From Solirubrobacterales bacterium (GTDB lineage Bacteria > Actinomycetota > Thermoleophilia > Solirubrobacterales > 70-9), in assembly GCA_021323175.1 (NCBI GenBank), contig JAJTCK010000003.1:1-59203 (forward strand): 59,203 bases of DNA, given 5' to 3'. The notes under the pieces were generated by a model. That model saw only the letters and a program-made list of their open reading frames with translations, searched no databases and was not told the origin of the DNA. Numbering within the stretch: position 1 is the first letter of the stretch; each line of letters begins with the position of its first letter. Made by a program: the position numbers and the translations under genes. Below are positions 1 to 8,986 of this stretch, piece after piece.

Positions 1-93
1 ACCTGGAAGCAGTGCAAGGTGATGGTCGACCTGGCGGAGATGCTCGCTCAGAAGGACCCCGAGCTGGCCTCGGCCTATGAGCTGAAGGGCTGA
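1..93 (+). CDS. C-terminal fragment of an unidentified protein
   Basis: The first 30 codons of the window form an open frame ending at TGA (91-93). The visible tail is lysine- and glutamate-rich and ends ASAYELKG. The frame continues off the left edge, so the start and family cannot be seen. The next gene starts 10 nt downstream in the same direction, so the two probably share a transcript. I do not recognise the family from this tail alone. Confidence 0.6.
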   Translation, partial: TWKQCKVMVDLAEMLAQKDPELASAYELKG

Positions 94-103
94 GGGGCCC
101 GCG

Positions 104-556
104 ATGGCCGAGCGCTTCCGCTACCGCCAGCGAGTCCGCTACCACGAGTGCGACCCGCAGGGCGTCGTCTTCAACGGCCACTACCTGGCGTACTTCGACG
201 TCGGGATGACCGAGCTCTGGCGCGAGGTCGGCGGCTACGAGGAGATGATCGCCGCCGGCACGGACATGGTCGTGGCGGAGGCGCAGGTGAGCTACCGGGC
301 GCCCCTGAGGTTCGATGACGAGTTCGACGTGACGATCGCCGTCACTCGCCTGGGCCAGAGCTCGATGACCAGCTCACTCGCGCTGGAGCGCGACGGCGAG
401 ACCGTGACGGAGGGAGAGCTGCGGCACGTGTTCGTCACCGCCGGCGAGGGCGACAAGATCTCCATTCCCGACGGTGTGCGCTCGGGGCTCGCGCCGTTCC
501 TGGCCGAGCCGGCGGCCTCAACGGCCGGTGAGGCACACGAGCCGCGGCCGGCCTAG
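104..556 (+). CDS. acyl-CoA thioesterase, YbgC/4-hydroxybenzoyl-CoA thioesterase type
   Basis: This 150-residue single hotdog-fold protein probably hydrolyses acyl-CoA thioesters in the cytoplasm. The N-terminal [20 protein letters not shown] stretch (about residues 13-32) is the family signature, and its Asp in CDPQGVVF corresponds to the usual catalytic acid. ATG at 104 is preceded by GAGGGG at a suitable distance. The gene lies 10 nt after the upstream fragment, so it is likely the last gene of an operon. Its stop codon overlaps the stop of the convergent trpB2 gene by 4 nt (CTAG). The natural substrate cannot be told from sequence. Confidence 0.85.
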   Translation: MAERFRYRQRVRYHECDPQGVVFNGHYLAYFDVGMTELWREVGGYEEMIAAGTDMVVAEAQVSYRAPLRFDDEFDVTIAVTRLGQSSMTSSLALERDGETVTEGELRHVFVTAGEGDKISIPDGVRSGLAPFLAEPAASTAGEAHEPRPA

Positions 557-1917
557 GTCAGCGCCGGCGCCTCGGGCAGGGTCGTCAGCGAGTCCTCGAG
601 TTCCTGCTCGGGCATGTCCAGGTCCTCCAGGTCCCCGCGCAGGTAGGCGTCGTAGGCGGACATGTCGAAGTGACCGTGGCCGCAGAGGTTGATGAGGAGC
701 ACGCGCTCCTCCCCCGCCCGCCTGGCGGCCTCGGCCTCGTCGAACGCCGCCCGCAGAGCATGCGCCGGCTCGGGCGCCGGGATGATCCCTTCGCACCTTG
801 CGAACCGCACCGCTGCCTCGAAGGCCGCCGTCTGCCTGATGGCGACCGCCTCGACGGCTCCCTGCTTGACGAGCGCGCTGACGCTCGGAGCGTCGCCGTG
901 GTAGCGCAGCCCGCCGGCATGCACCGACGGCGGCACGAAGTCGTGTCCCAGCGTGTACATGGGCATCAGGGGGGTCATCCCCACCGTGTCTCCGTAGTCG
1001 TAGGCGTAGCGCCCGCGTGTCAGCGTCGGGCAGGCGGCCGGCTCGGCGGCGACGAACCTGGGGCCGGAGCCGGTGCGGAGCTTCTGGCGCAGCAGCGGAT
1101 AGGAGATGCCGGCGAAGTTGGAGCCGCCCCCGACGCAGCCGACCACGACGTCGGGAGCCTCGCCCGCCATCTCCATCTGCCGGATCGCCTCCTGCCCGAC
1201 CACGGTCTGGTGCAGGCAGACGTGGTTCAGGACCGAGCCCAGCGTGTAGTTGGCGTCGTCGGCCCCAGCGGCAACTTCCACGGCCTCGGAGATGGCGATG
1301 CCGAGGCTGCCGGACTCATGCTCGGCTTGTGACCTACCCGCCTCGGTCAGGTCGGAGGGGCTGCGGTGGACCGTCGCCCCCCAGGTCTCCATCATCGCCC
1401 GGCGATATGGCTTCTGGTCGTAGCTGACCCCGACCATGAACACCTCGCACTCCATCTCGAACATGCGACACGCGAGCGCCAGCGCGGATCCCCACTGGCC
1501 GGCGCCCGTCTCGGTGACGAGCTTGCGCACACCCTCCTGCTTGTTGAAGTACGCCTGCGGCACCGCCGAGTTCGGCTTGTGAGATCCCGCGGGGGAGACC
1601 CCCTCGTACTTGTAGTAGATGTGCGCCGGGGTATCGAGCTCGCGTTCCAGCCGCCTGGCACGCAGCAGCGGCGTGGGCCGCCAGAGCCGGTAGATGTCGC
1701 GGACCTCTTCCGGGATCTCGATCTCGGGCTCGGTCGAGACCTCCTGGCCGATCAGGGCCATCGCGAAGATCGGGCTCAGGTCGTCAGGGCCCGCCGGCTC
1801 CCCGGTCTGCGCGTTGAGTGGGGGCGGTGGCGGGTCTCCCGGCAGGTCGGCAAGCAGATTGACCCAGGTCGTGGGGATCTCGTCCTCGCCGAGCAGGAAC
1901 TTGGTGACCTCGGCCAC
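553..1917 (-). CDS. trpB2: tryptophan synthase beta chain, TrpB2 type
   Basis: This 454-residue PLP enzyme belongs to the TrpB2 branch of tryptophan synthase beta subunits, which condense indole with serine. The PLP lysine lies in [19 protein letters not shown] (about residue 113), and [11 protein letters not shown] is the phosphate-binding loop. The 90-residue N-terminal extension with [16 protein letters not shown] and the length are typical of TrpB2 rather than TrpB1 (about 400). GTG at 1917 is the start. No trpA lies nearby, which fits TrpB2 proteins, often found without an alpha subunit. It may salvage indole or act on phosphoserine, but this is inference. It runs codirectionally after pckG with a 55-nt gap. 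Confidence 0.9.
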   Translation of the reverse strand: MAEVTKFLLGEDEIPTTWVNLLADLPGDPPPPPLNAQTGEPAGPDDLSPIFAMALIGQEVSTEPEIEIPEEVRDIYRLWRPTPLLRARRLERELDTPAHIYYKYEGVSPAGSHKPNSAVPQAYFNKQEGVRKLVTETGAGQWGSALALACRMFEMECEVFMVGVSYDQKPYRRAMMETWGATVHRSPSDLTEAGRSQAEHESGSLGIAISEAVEVAAGADDANYTLGSVLNHVCLHQTVVGQEAIRQMEMAGEAPDVVVGCVGGGSNFAGISYPLLRQKLRTGSGPRFVAAEPAACPTLTRGRYAYDYGDTVGMTPLMPMYTLGHDFVPPSVHAGGLRYHGDAPSVSALVKQGAVEAVAIRQTAAFEAAVRFARCEGIIPAPEPAHALRAAFDEAEAARRAGEERVLLINLCGHGHFDMSAYDAYLRGDLEDLDMPEQELEDSLTTLPEAPALT

Positions 1918-1972
1918 TTGGCTGATTCTATGCGCGCGGGCCGCGGCCCGGGGCCGGGCTGACCGAACCGGC

Positions 1973-3784
1973 TCAGGAAACGCTCAGGCGCGCCTTGAGC
2001 GAATCGAGCTGGGCGCGGACCTCGTCCGGAAGCCGGTCCCCGAACATGGCCAGATGCTCCTCGAGCTGGGGCAGCTGAGCGTGCAGCGCATCGTCATCGA
2101 CGCTGAGCACCTCCGCCATCGCCTCGGGCGAGATCTCCAGGCCATCTGTGTTGAGCTCGCCCTCGGCGGGCAGCAATCCGAGGGGCGAGTCGGTTACTCC
2201 CCCCTCGCCGTCGCAGCGCCGGAAGACCCACTCGAGCACCCGGCTGTTCTCGCCGAAGCCGGGCCACAGGAACTTGCCGTTCTCGTCCTTCCGGAACCAG
2301 TTGACGTGGAATACCTTGGGCAGCACCGCGTCCTCGCGGCGGCCCGTGTCGAGCCAGTGGCCGAAGTAGTCGGCCATGTTGTAGCCGCAGAAGGGCAGCA
2401 TCGCCATCGGATCGAACCGCAGCTGCCCGACCTCGCCGGCAGCGGCCGCCGTGGTCTCGGAGGCCATGACTGCCCCGGTGAACACGCCGTGCTCCCAGTC
2501 GCGGCACTCGAACACGAGCGGGACGACCGATGAGCGGCGACCTCCGAACAGGAAGGCGTCGATCGGCACTCCGGCGGGGTCCTCCCATTCGGGCGCGATC
2601 GAGGGACACTGGGACGCCGGGGTGGTGAAGCGGGCGTTGGGATGTGCAGCGGGGTCATCCGACGCGGGGGTCCAGTTGTTGCCCTTCCAGTCGACCGCCC
2701 TGTCCGGCGGCTCGCCGGTCATGCCCTCCCACCAAATGTCGCCCTCGGTCTCGGCGCAGTTGGTGAAGATCGTGTTCCGCTCGATGGTCGCCATCGCATT
2801 GGGGTTCGTCTTGTAGCTCGTGTTCGGGGCGACGCCGAAGAAGCCGGCCTCGGGGTTGACCGCGTAGAGCCGGCCGTCCTGCCCGAACTTCATCCACGCG
2901 ATGTCATCGCCGACCGTCTCGACCTTCCAGTCGGGGAGCGTCGGCACCAGCATCGCGAGGTTGGTCTTGCCGCAGGCCGACGGAAAGGCACCCGCTACGT
3001 ACTTGACCTTCCCCTCCGGCGAGGTCAGCTTCAGGATCAGCATGTGCTCGGCCATCCAGCCGTAGTCGCGGGCCATGACCGACGCGATGCGGAGCGCGAA
3101 GCACTTCTTGCCGAGCAGCGCGTTGCCGCCGTAGCCTGAGCCGAACGACCAGATCTCGCGCGTCTCCGGGTAGTGGACGATGTACTTGGTGTCGTTGCAG
3201 GGCCACGGGACGTCCTCGACCCCTTCGGTGAGGGGCATGCCGACGGAGTGCACACAAGGGACGAACTCGCCGTCGGTGCCGAGCGCGTCGAGCGCCTTCT
3301 GGCCCATTCGGGTCATGATCCGCATGGACACGACGACGTAGGGGGAGTCGGTGAGCTGGACCCCGACGTGGGAGATCGGCGAGCCGATCGGCCCCATCGA
3401 GAACGGGACCACGTACATCGTGCGGCCCTTCATCGCGCCTGCGAAGAGCTTGTCGAGCGCCGAGCGCATCTCGGCCGGCTCCCGCCAGTTGTTCGTGGGA
3501 CCGGCGTCGGACTCGTCCGCGGTGCAGATGAAGGTCCGGTCCTCGACTCGCGCCACATCGGAGGGCGAGGAGCGCGCCAAATAGGAGTTCGGGCGCTTCG
3601 CCTCGTCGAGCTTCGTGAACGTCCCGGCCTCGACCAGCTCCTGCGCGAGCTGGTCGTACTCCTCCGCCGAGCCGTCGCACCAGTGCACCCGGTCCGCCTC
3701 TGTGAGCGCCGCGATCCGCTCGACCCATGCGGTCAGCTCGACGTGCTTGGTCAGCGTCTCGGCGGAGACTGCGTCTTCGCTCAC
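1973..3784 (-). CDS. pckG: phosphoenolpyruvate carboxykinase (GTP)
   Basis: This 603-residue cytoplasmic enzyme interconverts oxaloacetate and PEP with GTP, the entry step of gluconeogenesis. Visible motifs are the P-loop [14 protein letters not shown] (about residues 275-290), the metal-binding GDDIAWMKF, the substrate loop region [18 protein letters not shown] and the GTP-class [19 protein letters not shown] block. The frame stays open back to 4153, but that part lies antisense to the next gene and is not PEPCK-like. GTG at 3784 has AAGGAG eight nt upstream, and the resulting length matches the family's usual 600-620. The intergenic region with the divergent WS/DGAT gene is 163 bp. Confidence 0.97.
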   Translation of the reverse strand: MSEDAVSAETLTKHVELTAWVERIAALTEADRVHWCDGSAEEYDQLAQELVEAGTFTKLDEAKRPNSYLARSSPSDVARVEDRTFICTADESDAGPTNNWREPAEMRSALDKLFAGAMKGRTMYVVPFSMGPIGSPISHVGVQLTDSPYVVVSMRIMTRMGQKALDALGTDGEFVPCVHSVGMPLTEGVEDVPWPCNDTKYIVHYPETREIWSFGSGYGGNALLGKKCFALRIASVMARDYGWMAEHMLILKLTSPEGKVKYVAGAFPSACGKTNLAMLVPTLPDWKVETVGDDIAWMKFGQDGRLYAVNPEAGFFGVAPNTSYKTNPNAMATIERNTIFTNCAETEGDIWWEGMTGEPPDRAVDWKGNNWTPASDDPAAHPNARFTTPASQCPSIAPEWEDPAGVPIDAFLFGGRRSSVVPLVFECRDWEHGVFTGAVMASETTAAAAGEVGQLRFDPMAMLPFCGYNMADYFGHWLDTGRREDAVLPKVFHVNWFRKDENGKFLWPGFGENSRVLEWVFRRCDGEGGVTDSPLGLLPAEGELNTDGLEISPEAMAEVLSVDDDALHAQLPQLEEHLAMFGDRLPDEVRAQLDSLKARLSVS

Positions 3785-3947
3785 TTTGTGGGCTCCTTGC
3801 TCTCTCGGGGTTCCCTGCCGGGCCGGCCACGGATGTTGGCATACGCCGACGGGGGCGGCGCAGGGCCCCATGCCAGGAGTCTGGCGCCGCGGGCCCCACC
3901 CGCCTCCGCTCCCCGCACAGCCAGGCCGGACGGCATAGTCTGAGGCA

Positions 3948-5393
3948 GTGGGAGAGCAGCTCACCGCGCTGGACGCGACCTTCCTCGAGCTGGAGGAGGC
4001 CGACCAGAGCGTCCACATGCACATCGGCGGCGTGGTCTTGATTGATGGGATCGACGGCCGAGGCGCCCCGCCGTTGGAGCGTATCCGCGCCGACGTCCTC
4101 GCCCGCCTGCCGGTGCTACCGCGGTTCTCCGAGCGCCTCTCCTCGCCCTCCACCGGGGGACTGCACTGGCCGAGCTGGGAGGCCGACCCCGACTTCGACG
4201 TCTCGCGCCATGTCTTCGCGGCGGGTCTCCCGGCCCCCGGAGGTCGCCGGGAGCTGCTCGAGTGGGCTGGCGAGTTCTACTCCCAGCGGCTGGACCGAAC
4301 CAGGCCCCTGTGGGAGCTGGTGATCGTGGAGCTCGCCGACGGCAACTGGGCTCTGATCACCAAGACCCACCACTGCATGGTCGACGGCGTCGGCTCCGTC
4401 GACATCGGCAAGACCCTGCTCGACACCCAGCCTGAACCCAGCCCGCCGCCCGAGGCTGCGCCGCGACCCCCCGGAGCGACCGCCCCGCGGGGGAGATCGC
4501 GCCTGCCGTCGCTGCTGCGCCCGGCCGAGGGGCTCACGCGCGCGGGCCTGCGCCTCGCACGCACGGGGCTGCACGCAGCGGAGTCCGCCGCCGGCATGGC
4601 CGCGCACCCGCGCCGTGCGGCCGAGGCGGTATCGCGCGCCCGCGCCCTCGCGGAGCTGGTGGTGCAAGACGAGGTGATCCCCGCCCCGCCCACCAGCCTC
4701 AATGAGCCGATCGGCGCGAAGCGGCGGCTCTTGGTCTTGGAGGCGGAGCTTGACGACCTGCGCCGCATCAAGTCCGTGCTCGGAGGAACCGTCAACGACG
4801 TCGTGCTCGCCGCCGCGGCGGGCGGCCTGCGCCGCCTGCTGCTGGCCCGCGAAGAGCCGCTACCCGAGCAGGGGCTGCGCGCCATGGTGCCGATGAATGT
4901 ACGCGAAGCGGGCGAGCGCCTGGCACTCGGCAACCGGATCTCATCGCTGTTCGTGCACCTGCCGGTCAGCGCCGACGACCCGGCGGAGCGCTACTCGATG
5001 CAACTGGAAGAGGCGGAGGGGATGAAGGCGGGAACGCAGGCGATGGGCTCCAGCACGCTCCTCGACTTGACCGAGCACATGCCGCCCGTTCTCCACAGCT
5101 TCGTGGCGCGCTCGCTGTTCGCCACCCGACTGTTCAACGTCACGATCACGAACGTCCCCGGGCCGCAGACGCCGCTGTACTGCTTCGGATCGCGGGTTCG
5201 CGAGATCTGGCCGCTGGTCCCCATCGCCGCCGAGCACGCGGTCGGCCTAGCCGTCTTCAGCTACGACGGCACCCTCTTCTTCTGCCTGAACCTGGACCGC
5301 GACAGCTGCACCGACGCCGACGTGCTGGCCGAGGGAATCGCCGATTCGCTCGCCGAGCTGGGCGCTTTGGCTGGGGACAAGACGGCAGCATGA
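3948..5393 (+). CDS. wax ester synthase / diacylglycerol O-acyltransferase (WS/DGAT)
   Basis: This 481-residue acyltransferase of the WES/DGAT family transfers acyl groups from acyl-CoA to fatty alcohols or diacylglycerol and supports neutral lipid storage in Actinobacteria. The catalytic HHxxxDG motif is present as [10 protein letters not shown] (about residue 141). The conserved N-terminal [13 protein letters not shown] and a C-terminal block with [11 protein letters not shown] are also typical. GTG at 3948 gives the standard N-terminus. The gene is divergent from pckG, and a small membrane protein follows 13 nt after its stop. Substrate preference (wax ester or triacylglycerol) is not predictable here. 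Confidence 0.93.
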   Translation: MGEQLTALDATFLELEEADQSVHMHIGGVVLIDGIDGRGAPPLERIRADVLARLPVLPRFSERLSSPSTGGLHWPSWEADPDFDVSRHVFAAGLPAPGGRRELLEWAGEFYSQRLDRTRPLWELVIVELADGNWALITKTHHCMVDGVGSVDIGKTLLDTQPEPSPPPEAAPRPPGATAPRGRSRLPSLLRPAEGLTRAGLRLARTGLHAAESAAGMAAHPRRAAEAVSRARALAELVVQDEVIPAPPTSLNEPIGAKRRLLVLEAELDDLRRIKSVLGGTVNDVVLAAAAGGLRRLLLAREEPLPEQGLRAMVPMNVREAGERLALGNRISSLFVHLPVSADDPAERYSMQLEEAEGMKAGTQAMGSSTLLDLTEHMPPVLHSFVARSLFATRLFNVTITNVPGPQTPLYCFGSRVREIWPLVPIAAEHAVGLAVFSYDGTLFFCLNLDRDSCTDADVLAEGIADSLAELGALAGDKTAA

Positions 5394-5406
5394 CGAGGTT
5401 CGTTGG

Positions 5407-5649
5407 GTGAGGGAAGCCTTCGAGAAGTTCAGGGTTGTGTTCTGGGCGTTGACGGCCGGTGTCCTGGGCCTCTATCTCTTCGGCCTCTTCTTGGGCATCT
5501 ACAGCCCGCTGCAGCTCGGCGCTCTCAGCATCGTCTGCCTGGTGCTGCTGGTGATGTTCGCGATCCACGAGGTCCGACTGCGGCGAGAGCTGCGCGCGAA
5601 CCCTCCGCGGGAGCTCGACCACAGCGACCGTGAGCGGAGGGGTTGGTAG
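5407..5649 (+). CDS. small two-helix membrane protein
   Basis: This 80-residue protein is unrecognised. Two hydrophobic segments are visible, about residues 9-30 (VVFWALTAGVLGLYLFGLF) and 36-53 (LQLGALSIVCLVLLVMFAI). A strongly charged tail rich in Arg and Glu follows. The GTG start at 5407 lies 13 nt after the WS/DGAT stop, so the two are likely cotranscribed. It could be an integral membrane partner at lipid-droplet or membrane sites, but that rests only on position. The composition is typical of real coding sequence and not of an antisense shadow. Confidence 0.65.
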   Translation: MREAFEKFRVVFWALTAGVLGLYLFGLFLGIYSPLQLGALSIVCLVLLVMFAIHEVRLRRELRANPPRELDHSDRERRGW

Positions 5650-5702
5650 GAGCCTCCTCGCCGCCTCAGACTCCCATAGGGCTCGCCGCTCGGAGGTGAG
5701 AC

Positions 5703-6326
5703 TCAGGTGCCACCCAGCTCCTCGTAGAGCTCGGCAACGAGGCGGTCGACGGTGAGCTGAACGGGCTTGCTGAGGCCCTCGCCCGACGAGAACTCCCGGC
5801 CCTCGATCCCATAGACGGCGAGGCGCCGCGGCAGCCGCCCGAGCTCGCGCGCCAGCTCGACGGCCTCGGCGATCCCGAGCGCATGCGTGGAGGGCCGGAA
5901 GAGCTCGGCGGGGAGTGGGTCCTTGCCCACCTCGAAGCGATGGAGCGTGCCTGGCTTGGCGTCCGAGCTGACCCCGTCGATCACCAGCGCCTCGTCGGCC
6001 CCGCTCCATGCCTCGAGCAGCGAGGCGGGCTCCCCCTCCTGCTCGGCGATCATGACGCCGGGGGGGTCGGCCTGGCGCAGGCGGCGGGCGACCTCGAGTC
6101 CAGCCGCGTCGTCGCGCCTGAACTGATTGCCGACGCCGATCAGCGCCAGCCGCTTGCGCTCGGCCCTCTCGGCTTCAAGCGGCACGTGGATCCCGATCCG
6201 GTCGGCCAGCTCGCGGGCGTGCTCGATGTCCTGGACGAGGTGGTCGCGGTGGCGCTCCATGACATGCAACTCGGCCCGGCCGTGCTGCAGGTAGAGCCGC
6301 TCATCGTGCAGAAATGCGGGGTCCAT
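5703..6326 (-). CDS. NiFe-hydrogenase maturation protease (HycI/HybD family), orphan
   Basis: This endopeptidase family removes the C-terminal tail of a hydrogenase large subunit after nickel insertion. The catalytic domain begins at about residue 55 with LALIGVGNQFRRDDAAGLEV, the classical GxGN..RxDDxxG motif. Further on are VIDGV (metal-ligand Asp), STHALGIAEAVELA (metal-ligand His) and VYGIEGREFSSGEGLS. Together these cover the whole fold. About 54 residues precede the domain, which is unusual for a family of 150-170 residues. The start is uncertain (ATG 6326, or TTG 6365 giving 220 aa). Immediately upstream is only the last 36 codons of a hydrogenase large subunit, so its substrate is missing here. 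Confidence 0.85.
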   Translation of the reverse strand: MDPAFLHDERLYLQHGRAELHVMERHRDHLVQDIEHARELADRIGIHVPLEAERAERKRLALIGVGNQFRRDDAAGLEVARRLRQADPPGVMIAEQEGEPASLLEAWSGADEALVIDGVSSDAKPGTLHRFEVGKDPLPAELFRPSTHALGIAEAVELARELGRLPRRLAVYGIEGREFSSGEGLSKPVQLTVDRLVAELYEELGGT

Positions 6327-6369
6327 CGGAGGGTGACTGCCCGGCCGGTGAAAGAAGTGCCGCAAGGGG

Positions 6370-6480
6370 TCAGCCCCGATCCGCCTGGAGCTTCAGGAAC
6401 TGGGTCGGGCAGGAGATGCAGGGATCGTAGTTGCGGGCTCCCCGAAACGCGCGGAGGAAGGGGTTGCGGCACTCCTCAAC
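6370..6480 (-). pseudogene. relic of NiFe-hydrogenase large subunit C-terminus
   Basis: A minus-strand frame ending at TGA (6372-6370) reads VEECRNPFLRAFRGARNYD followed by PCISCPTQFLKLQADRG. This matches the C-terminal nickel-binding end of NiFe-hydrogenase large subunits (DPCxxCxxH/R), except that the usual final His/Arg is Gln. The stop lies just before the maturation protease, the normal operon order. No in-frame ATG, GTG or TTG is present close upstream, and the rest of the large subunit is absent because sucC starts at 6535 on the other strand. I read it as a gene remnant. A separately made mini-subunit, as in VhuU-type hydrogenases, is the alternative. Confidence 0.6.
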
Positions 6481-6534
6481 GGGGGTCGAGGAGGCTGCAC
6501 CGCAGAGGGGGACTGAATAGCCTTCCCCGCCGCC

Positions 6535-7755
6535 ATGCGCTTCTACGAGTACGAGAGCCGCCGAATCGTCGAGCAGGCCGGGATCCCGGTCACCGAGTAC
6601 GGGTTCGCGAAGACGGGGACCGAGGCGCGGGAAGCTGCGGGGCGAATCGGCGGGCCGACCGTCATCAAGTCCCAGGTGCTGACGGGGGGACGGATGAAGG
6701 CGGGAGGAGTCAAATTCGCAGACACGCCCGAGGAGGCCGAGGCGCACGCCGAGCAGATCCTGAAGCTCGAGATCGGCGGACACATGCCGGTCGGCGTGCT
6801 GGTGGACCCGAAAGCCGAAGTCGAGCATGAGTACTACGCCGCCGTGCTCTGGGACGGGCGCGCCAAGCGGCCGATGATGCTGTTCAGCGACATGGGCGGG
6901 ATCGACATCGAGCAGGTGGCCGAGGACCACCCCGACCACGTGGGCCGGGGGCATCTCTCGAACCTCCACCCCATCCCCGACTTCCGCGCCAAGGAGGTGA
7001 TCGCCGCGGCCGGGGGGCTGACCGGCCGCGAGCTCACCCGCGCCACCCCGATCCTGGCCAGCCTGGCCAGGCTTCAGCGCGACTACGACATGACCCTGGC
7101 CGAGATCAACCCACTCGCGCGCCTCTCGGACGGCTCATTCGTCGCCCTGGACGCGCACATGGAGATGGAGGACGAGGCGGTCGGGCGGCATCAGAGGGTG
7201 CTGACCGAGATCGGAGTCGAACTGGATCAGCCGCGCGAGCTGTATGAGCCGTCGGACTTCGAGCGCAACGTCAAGGCGATCGACGATGCCGATCACCGCG
7301 GGGTCATCCAGGGCAAGGACCACGGCTTCGTCGGCGACCTCGGTCTGGTGATCGGCGCCGGCGGCGGCTCGCTCACCCTCACCGACGCGGTCCGCAGCCA
7401 GGGCGGCAAGCCGGCCAACTACGCCGAGATCGGGGGCAACCCCTCAGTGGCCAAGTCAAAGGGGCTCGCGATGGAGGTCCTGAAGAAGGACGGCGTCGAA
7501 AAGATCGCGGTAATGATGTCCATCGTCTCCAATACTCGGGTTGACATCGTCGCTCGAGGCGTGATCGCAGCGTGCCTGGAGATGGGTAGGGACCCCGCCG
7601 AGACAATCGCGGTCTTCCGCATCCCGGGCGCCTGGGAGGAGGAGGGAGCGAAGATCCTGGGCAAGTACGGCGTCGAGTTTCGCGACCGGGGGACCTCCAT
7701 GTGGGAGGCGGCCGGCGAGGCCGTCGAGAAAGTGCAGGGAGGCGCGGGTTCCTGA
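6535..7755 (+). CDS. succinyl-CoA ligase-like acyl-CoA synthetase, beta subunit (ATP-grasp)
   Basis: This 406-residue ATP-grasp subunit pairs with the alpha subunit downstream to couple acyl-CoA formation or cleavage to ADP/ATP. The N-terminus FYEYESRRIVEQAGIPV and the TVIKSQVLTGGRMKAGGVKF block are SucC-like, as is LAEINPLARLSDGSFVALDA. The C-terminal CoA-ligase half diverges from canonical SucC (GLVIGAGGGSLTLTDAV, NYAEIGGNPS). The substrate may therefore not be succinate; malate, citrate or another acid is possible. The ATG at 6535 lacks a strong Shine-Dalgarno sequence. Its TGA overlaps the alpha-subunit ATG by 1 nt (TGATG). Confidence 0.85.
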   Translation: MRFYEYESRRIVEQAGIPVTEYGFAKTGTEAREAAGRIGGPTVIKSQVLTGGRMKAGGVKFADTPEEAEAHAEQILKLEIGGHMPVGVLVDPKAEVEHEYYAAVLWDGRAKRPMMLFSDMGGIDIEQVAEDHPDHVGRGHLSNLHPIPDFRAKEVIAAAGGLTGRELTRATPILASLARLQRDYDMTLAEINPLARLSDGSFVALDAHMEMEDEAVGRHQRVLTEIGVELDQPRELYEPSDFERNVKAIDDADHRGVIQGKDHGFVGDLGLVIGAGGGSLTLTDAVRSQGGKPANYAEIGGNPSVAKSKGLAMEVLKKDGVEKIAVMMSIVSNTRVDIVARGVIAACLEMGRDPAETIAVFRIPGAWEEEGAKILGKYGVEFRDRGTSMWEAAGEAVEKVQGGAGS

Positions 7756-8693
7756 TGTCGATCCTGCTGAACAAGGACTTCACCTTCATCGTGCAGGGCA
7801 TCACGGGCCGCGAGGCGGTCAACCTGACCAGGGAGTGCCTGGACTACGGCTCCAAGGTGGTCGGCGGCGTCACGCCGGGCCGTAAGGGCCGCGAGGTCCA
7901 CGGCGTCTCCGTCTTCGACACCGTCGCGCAGGCCATCGAGAACCACGGCTCGCCGATCGACGGCTCGGTCGTGACCGTTCCCCCCGCCTTCACCAAGGAC
8001 GCCGTGTTCGAGGCGATCGAGAACGGCATCGGACTGATCGTCGTCGTCACCGAGAGGATTCCGCGCCTGGACGTCGCGCAGATGGTCGAGCTCGCAGACG
8101 AGCGCGGCGCGCGCATCGTCGGGCCGAACTGCCTTGGCCTGATCGCGCCCGGCGTCTGCAAGATGGGGGGGATCGGCGGACCCGCCAAGGACGCCGCCAA
8201 GGCCTACAGCCCGGGCAGCGTCGGGGTGATGTCGCGTTCGGGGGGGATGACGACCGAGATCTCCTCGACCCTGACAGCCGCGGGCCTGGGCGTCTCCACG
8301 GCTGTCTCGATCGGCGGCGACGCGATCATCGGCTCGACCTACGCCGAGCTGATGCCGCTGTTCGAGGCGGACGACCAGACGCAGGCGATCGTGATCTACA
8401 CCGAGCCGGGCGGCCGCATGGAGGCCGAGCTGGTGGACTGGCGCAGTGAGGCCGGGTCCGAGCTGCCCATCGTCGCCTTCATGGCCGGCAAGTTCATGGA
8501 CGACGAGGAGATGAAGGGCATGAGCTTCGGTCACGCCGGGACCATCGTGGAGGGGGCCGAGGACTCGGCCACCCAGAAGATCGCCCGCCTGCAGGACGCC
8601 GGCATCCCGGTCGTCGAGCGGATCGACGAGATCCCCGGCGCCGTCAAGGTGAAGCTTGCGGTGGGCGCTCCGGCCGGAGCGCGAGGAATGTGA
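7755..8693 (+). CDS. succinyl-CoA ligase-like acyl-CoA synthetase, alpha subunit
   Basis: This 312-residue CoA-binding subunit is SucD-like. FIVQGITGREAVNLTRECL (about residues 12-30) is the CoA-binding Rossmann start, and GGVTPGRKG and GPNCLGLIAPG are family blocks. SFGHAGTIVEG (about residue 258) carries the histidine phosphorylated during catalysis. The ATG at 7755 is inside TGATG, so it is translationally coupled to the beta subunit. The frame also stays open a little upstream, but that would run into the partner gene. A small ferredoxin starts 7 nt after the stop. That is not the usual sucCD context and hints at a pathway-specific enzyme. Confidence 0.87.
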   Translation: MSILLNKDFTFIVQGITGREAVNLTRECLDYGSKVVGGVTPGRKGREVHGVSVFDTVAQAIENHGSPIDGSVVTVPPAFTKDAVFEAIENGIGLIVVVTERIPRLDVAQMVELADERGARIVGPNCLGLIAPGVCKMGGIGGPAKDAAKAYSPGSVGVMSRSGGMTTEISSTLTAAGLGVSTAVSIGGDAIIGSTYAELMPLFEADDQTQAIVIYTEPGGRMEAELVDWRSEAGSELPIVAFMAGKFMDDEEMKGMSFGHAGTIVEGAEDSATQKIARLQDAGIPVVERIDEIPGAVKVKLAVGAPAGARGM

Positions 8694-8700
8694 GGCCCTG

Positions 8701-8946
8701 ATGCCCGAGCGCGATGCGATCTTCATCGGGATCGTCGTCGACGACTCGATCGCGGGCGATGCCGAGATGGCCTCCAAGCTCGAGGAGGTCTGCCCCGTCG
8801 ACATCTACGCCGACGCCGACGGCAAGGTGGAGATCGTCGATGAAAACGTCGACGAGTGCGTCCTCTGTGAGCTCTGCATCCAGGCGGCGCCCCCGGGCAA
8901 GGTCGTCGTCAAGAAGCTGTACGACGGCACCGAGCTAAAGCGCTAG
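8701..8946 (+). CDS. FixX-like single-cluster ferredoxin
   Basis: This 81-residue protein has a cysteine layout for one [4Fe-4S] cluster: CPVDIY (about residue 35) and CVLCELC (about residues 55-61). The order, with CP first and CxxCxxC second, resembles FixX-type ferredoxins that accompany ETF-quinone oxidoreductases. ATG at 8701 lies 7 nt after the SucD-like stop, and an upstream in-frame start would overlap that gene. Its position between a SucCD-like enzyme and an acyl-CoA ligase suggests electron transfer tied to acyl-CoA metabolism. No oxidoreductase partner is visible beside it. Confidence 0.75.
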   Translation: MPERDAIFIGIVVDDSIAGDAEMASKLEEVCPVDIYADADGKVEIVDENVDECVLCELCIQAAPPGKVVVKKLYDGTELKR

Positions 8947-8986
8947 ACGCCGCGCCGGCGGCGGCGCGTCCGGCAGACTCCCGCGC

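Noticed and set aside
3785-4153. N-terminal extension of the PEPCK frame
   Set aside because: It lies antisense to the WS/DGAT gene, has no family similarity, and a GTG with a good ribosome site at 3784 gives the usual length.
6370-6480. Selenoprotein-type or complete mini-subunit of hydrogenase
   Set aside because: No in-frame start codon or TGA in the Cys position is seen, so a gene remnant is more likely, although not excluded.
7419-8804. 461-residue frame antisense to the SucCD-like genes
   Set aside because: No motifs, His/Asp/Arg-rich composition of a shadow, and it runs across two well-supported plus-strand genes.
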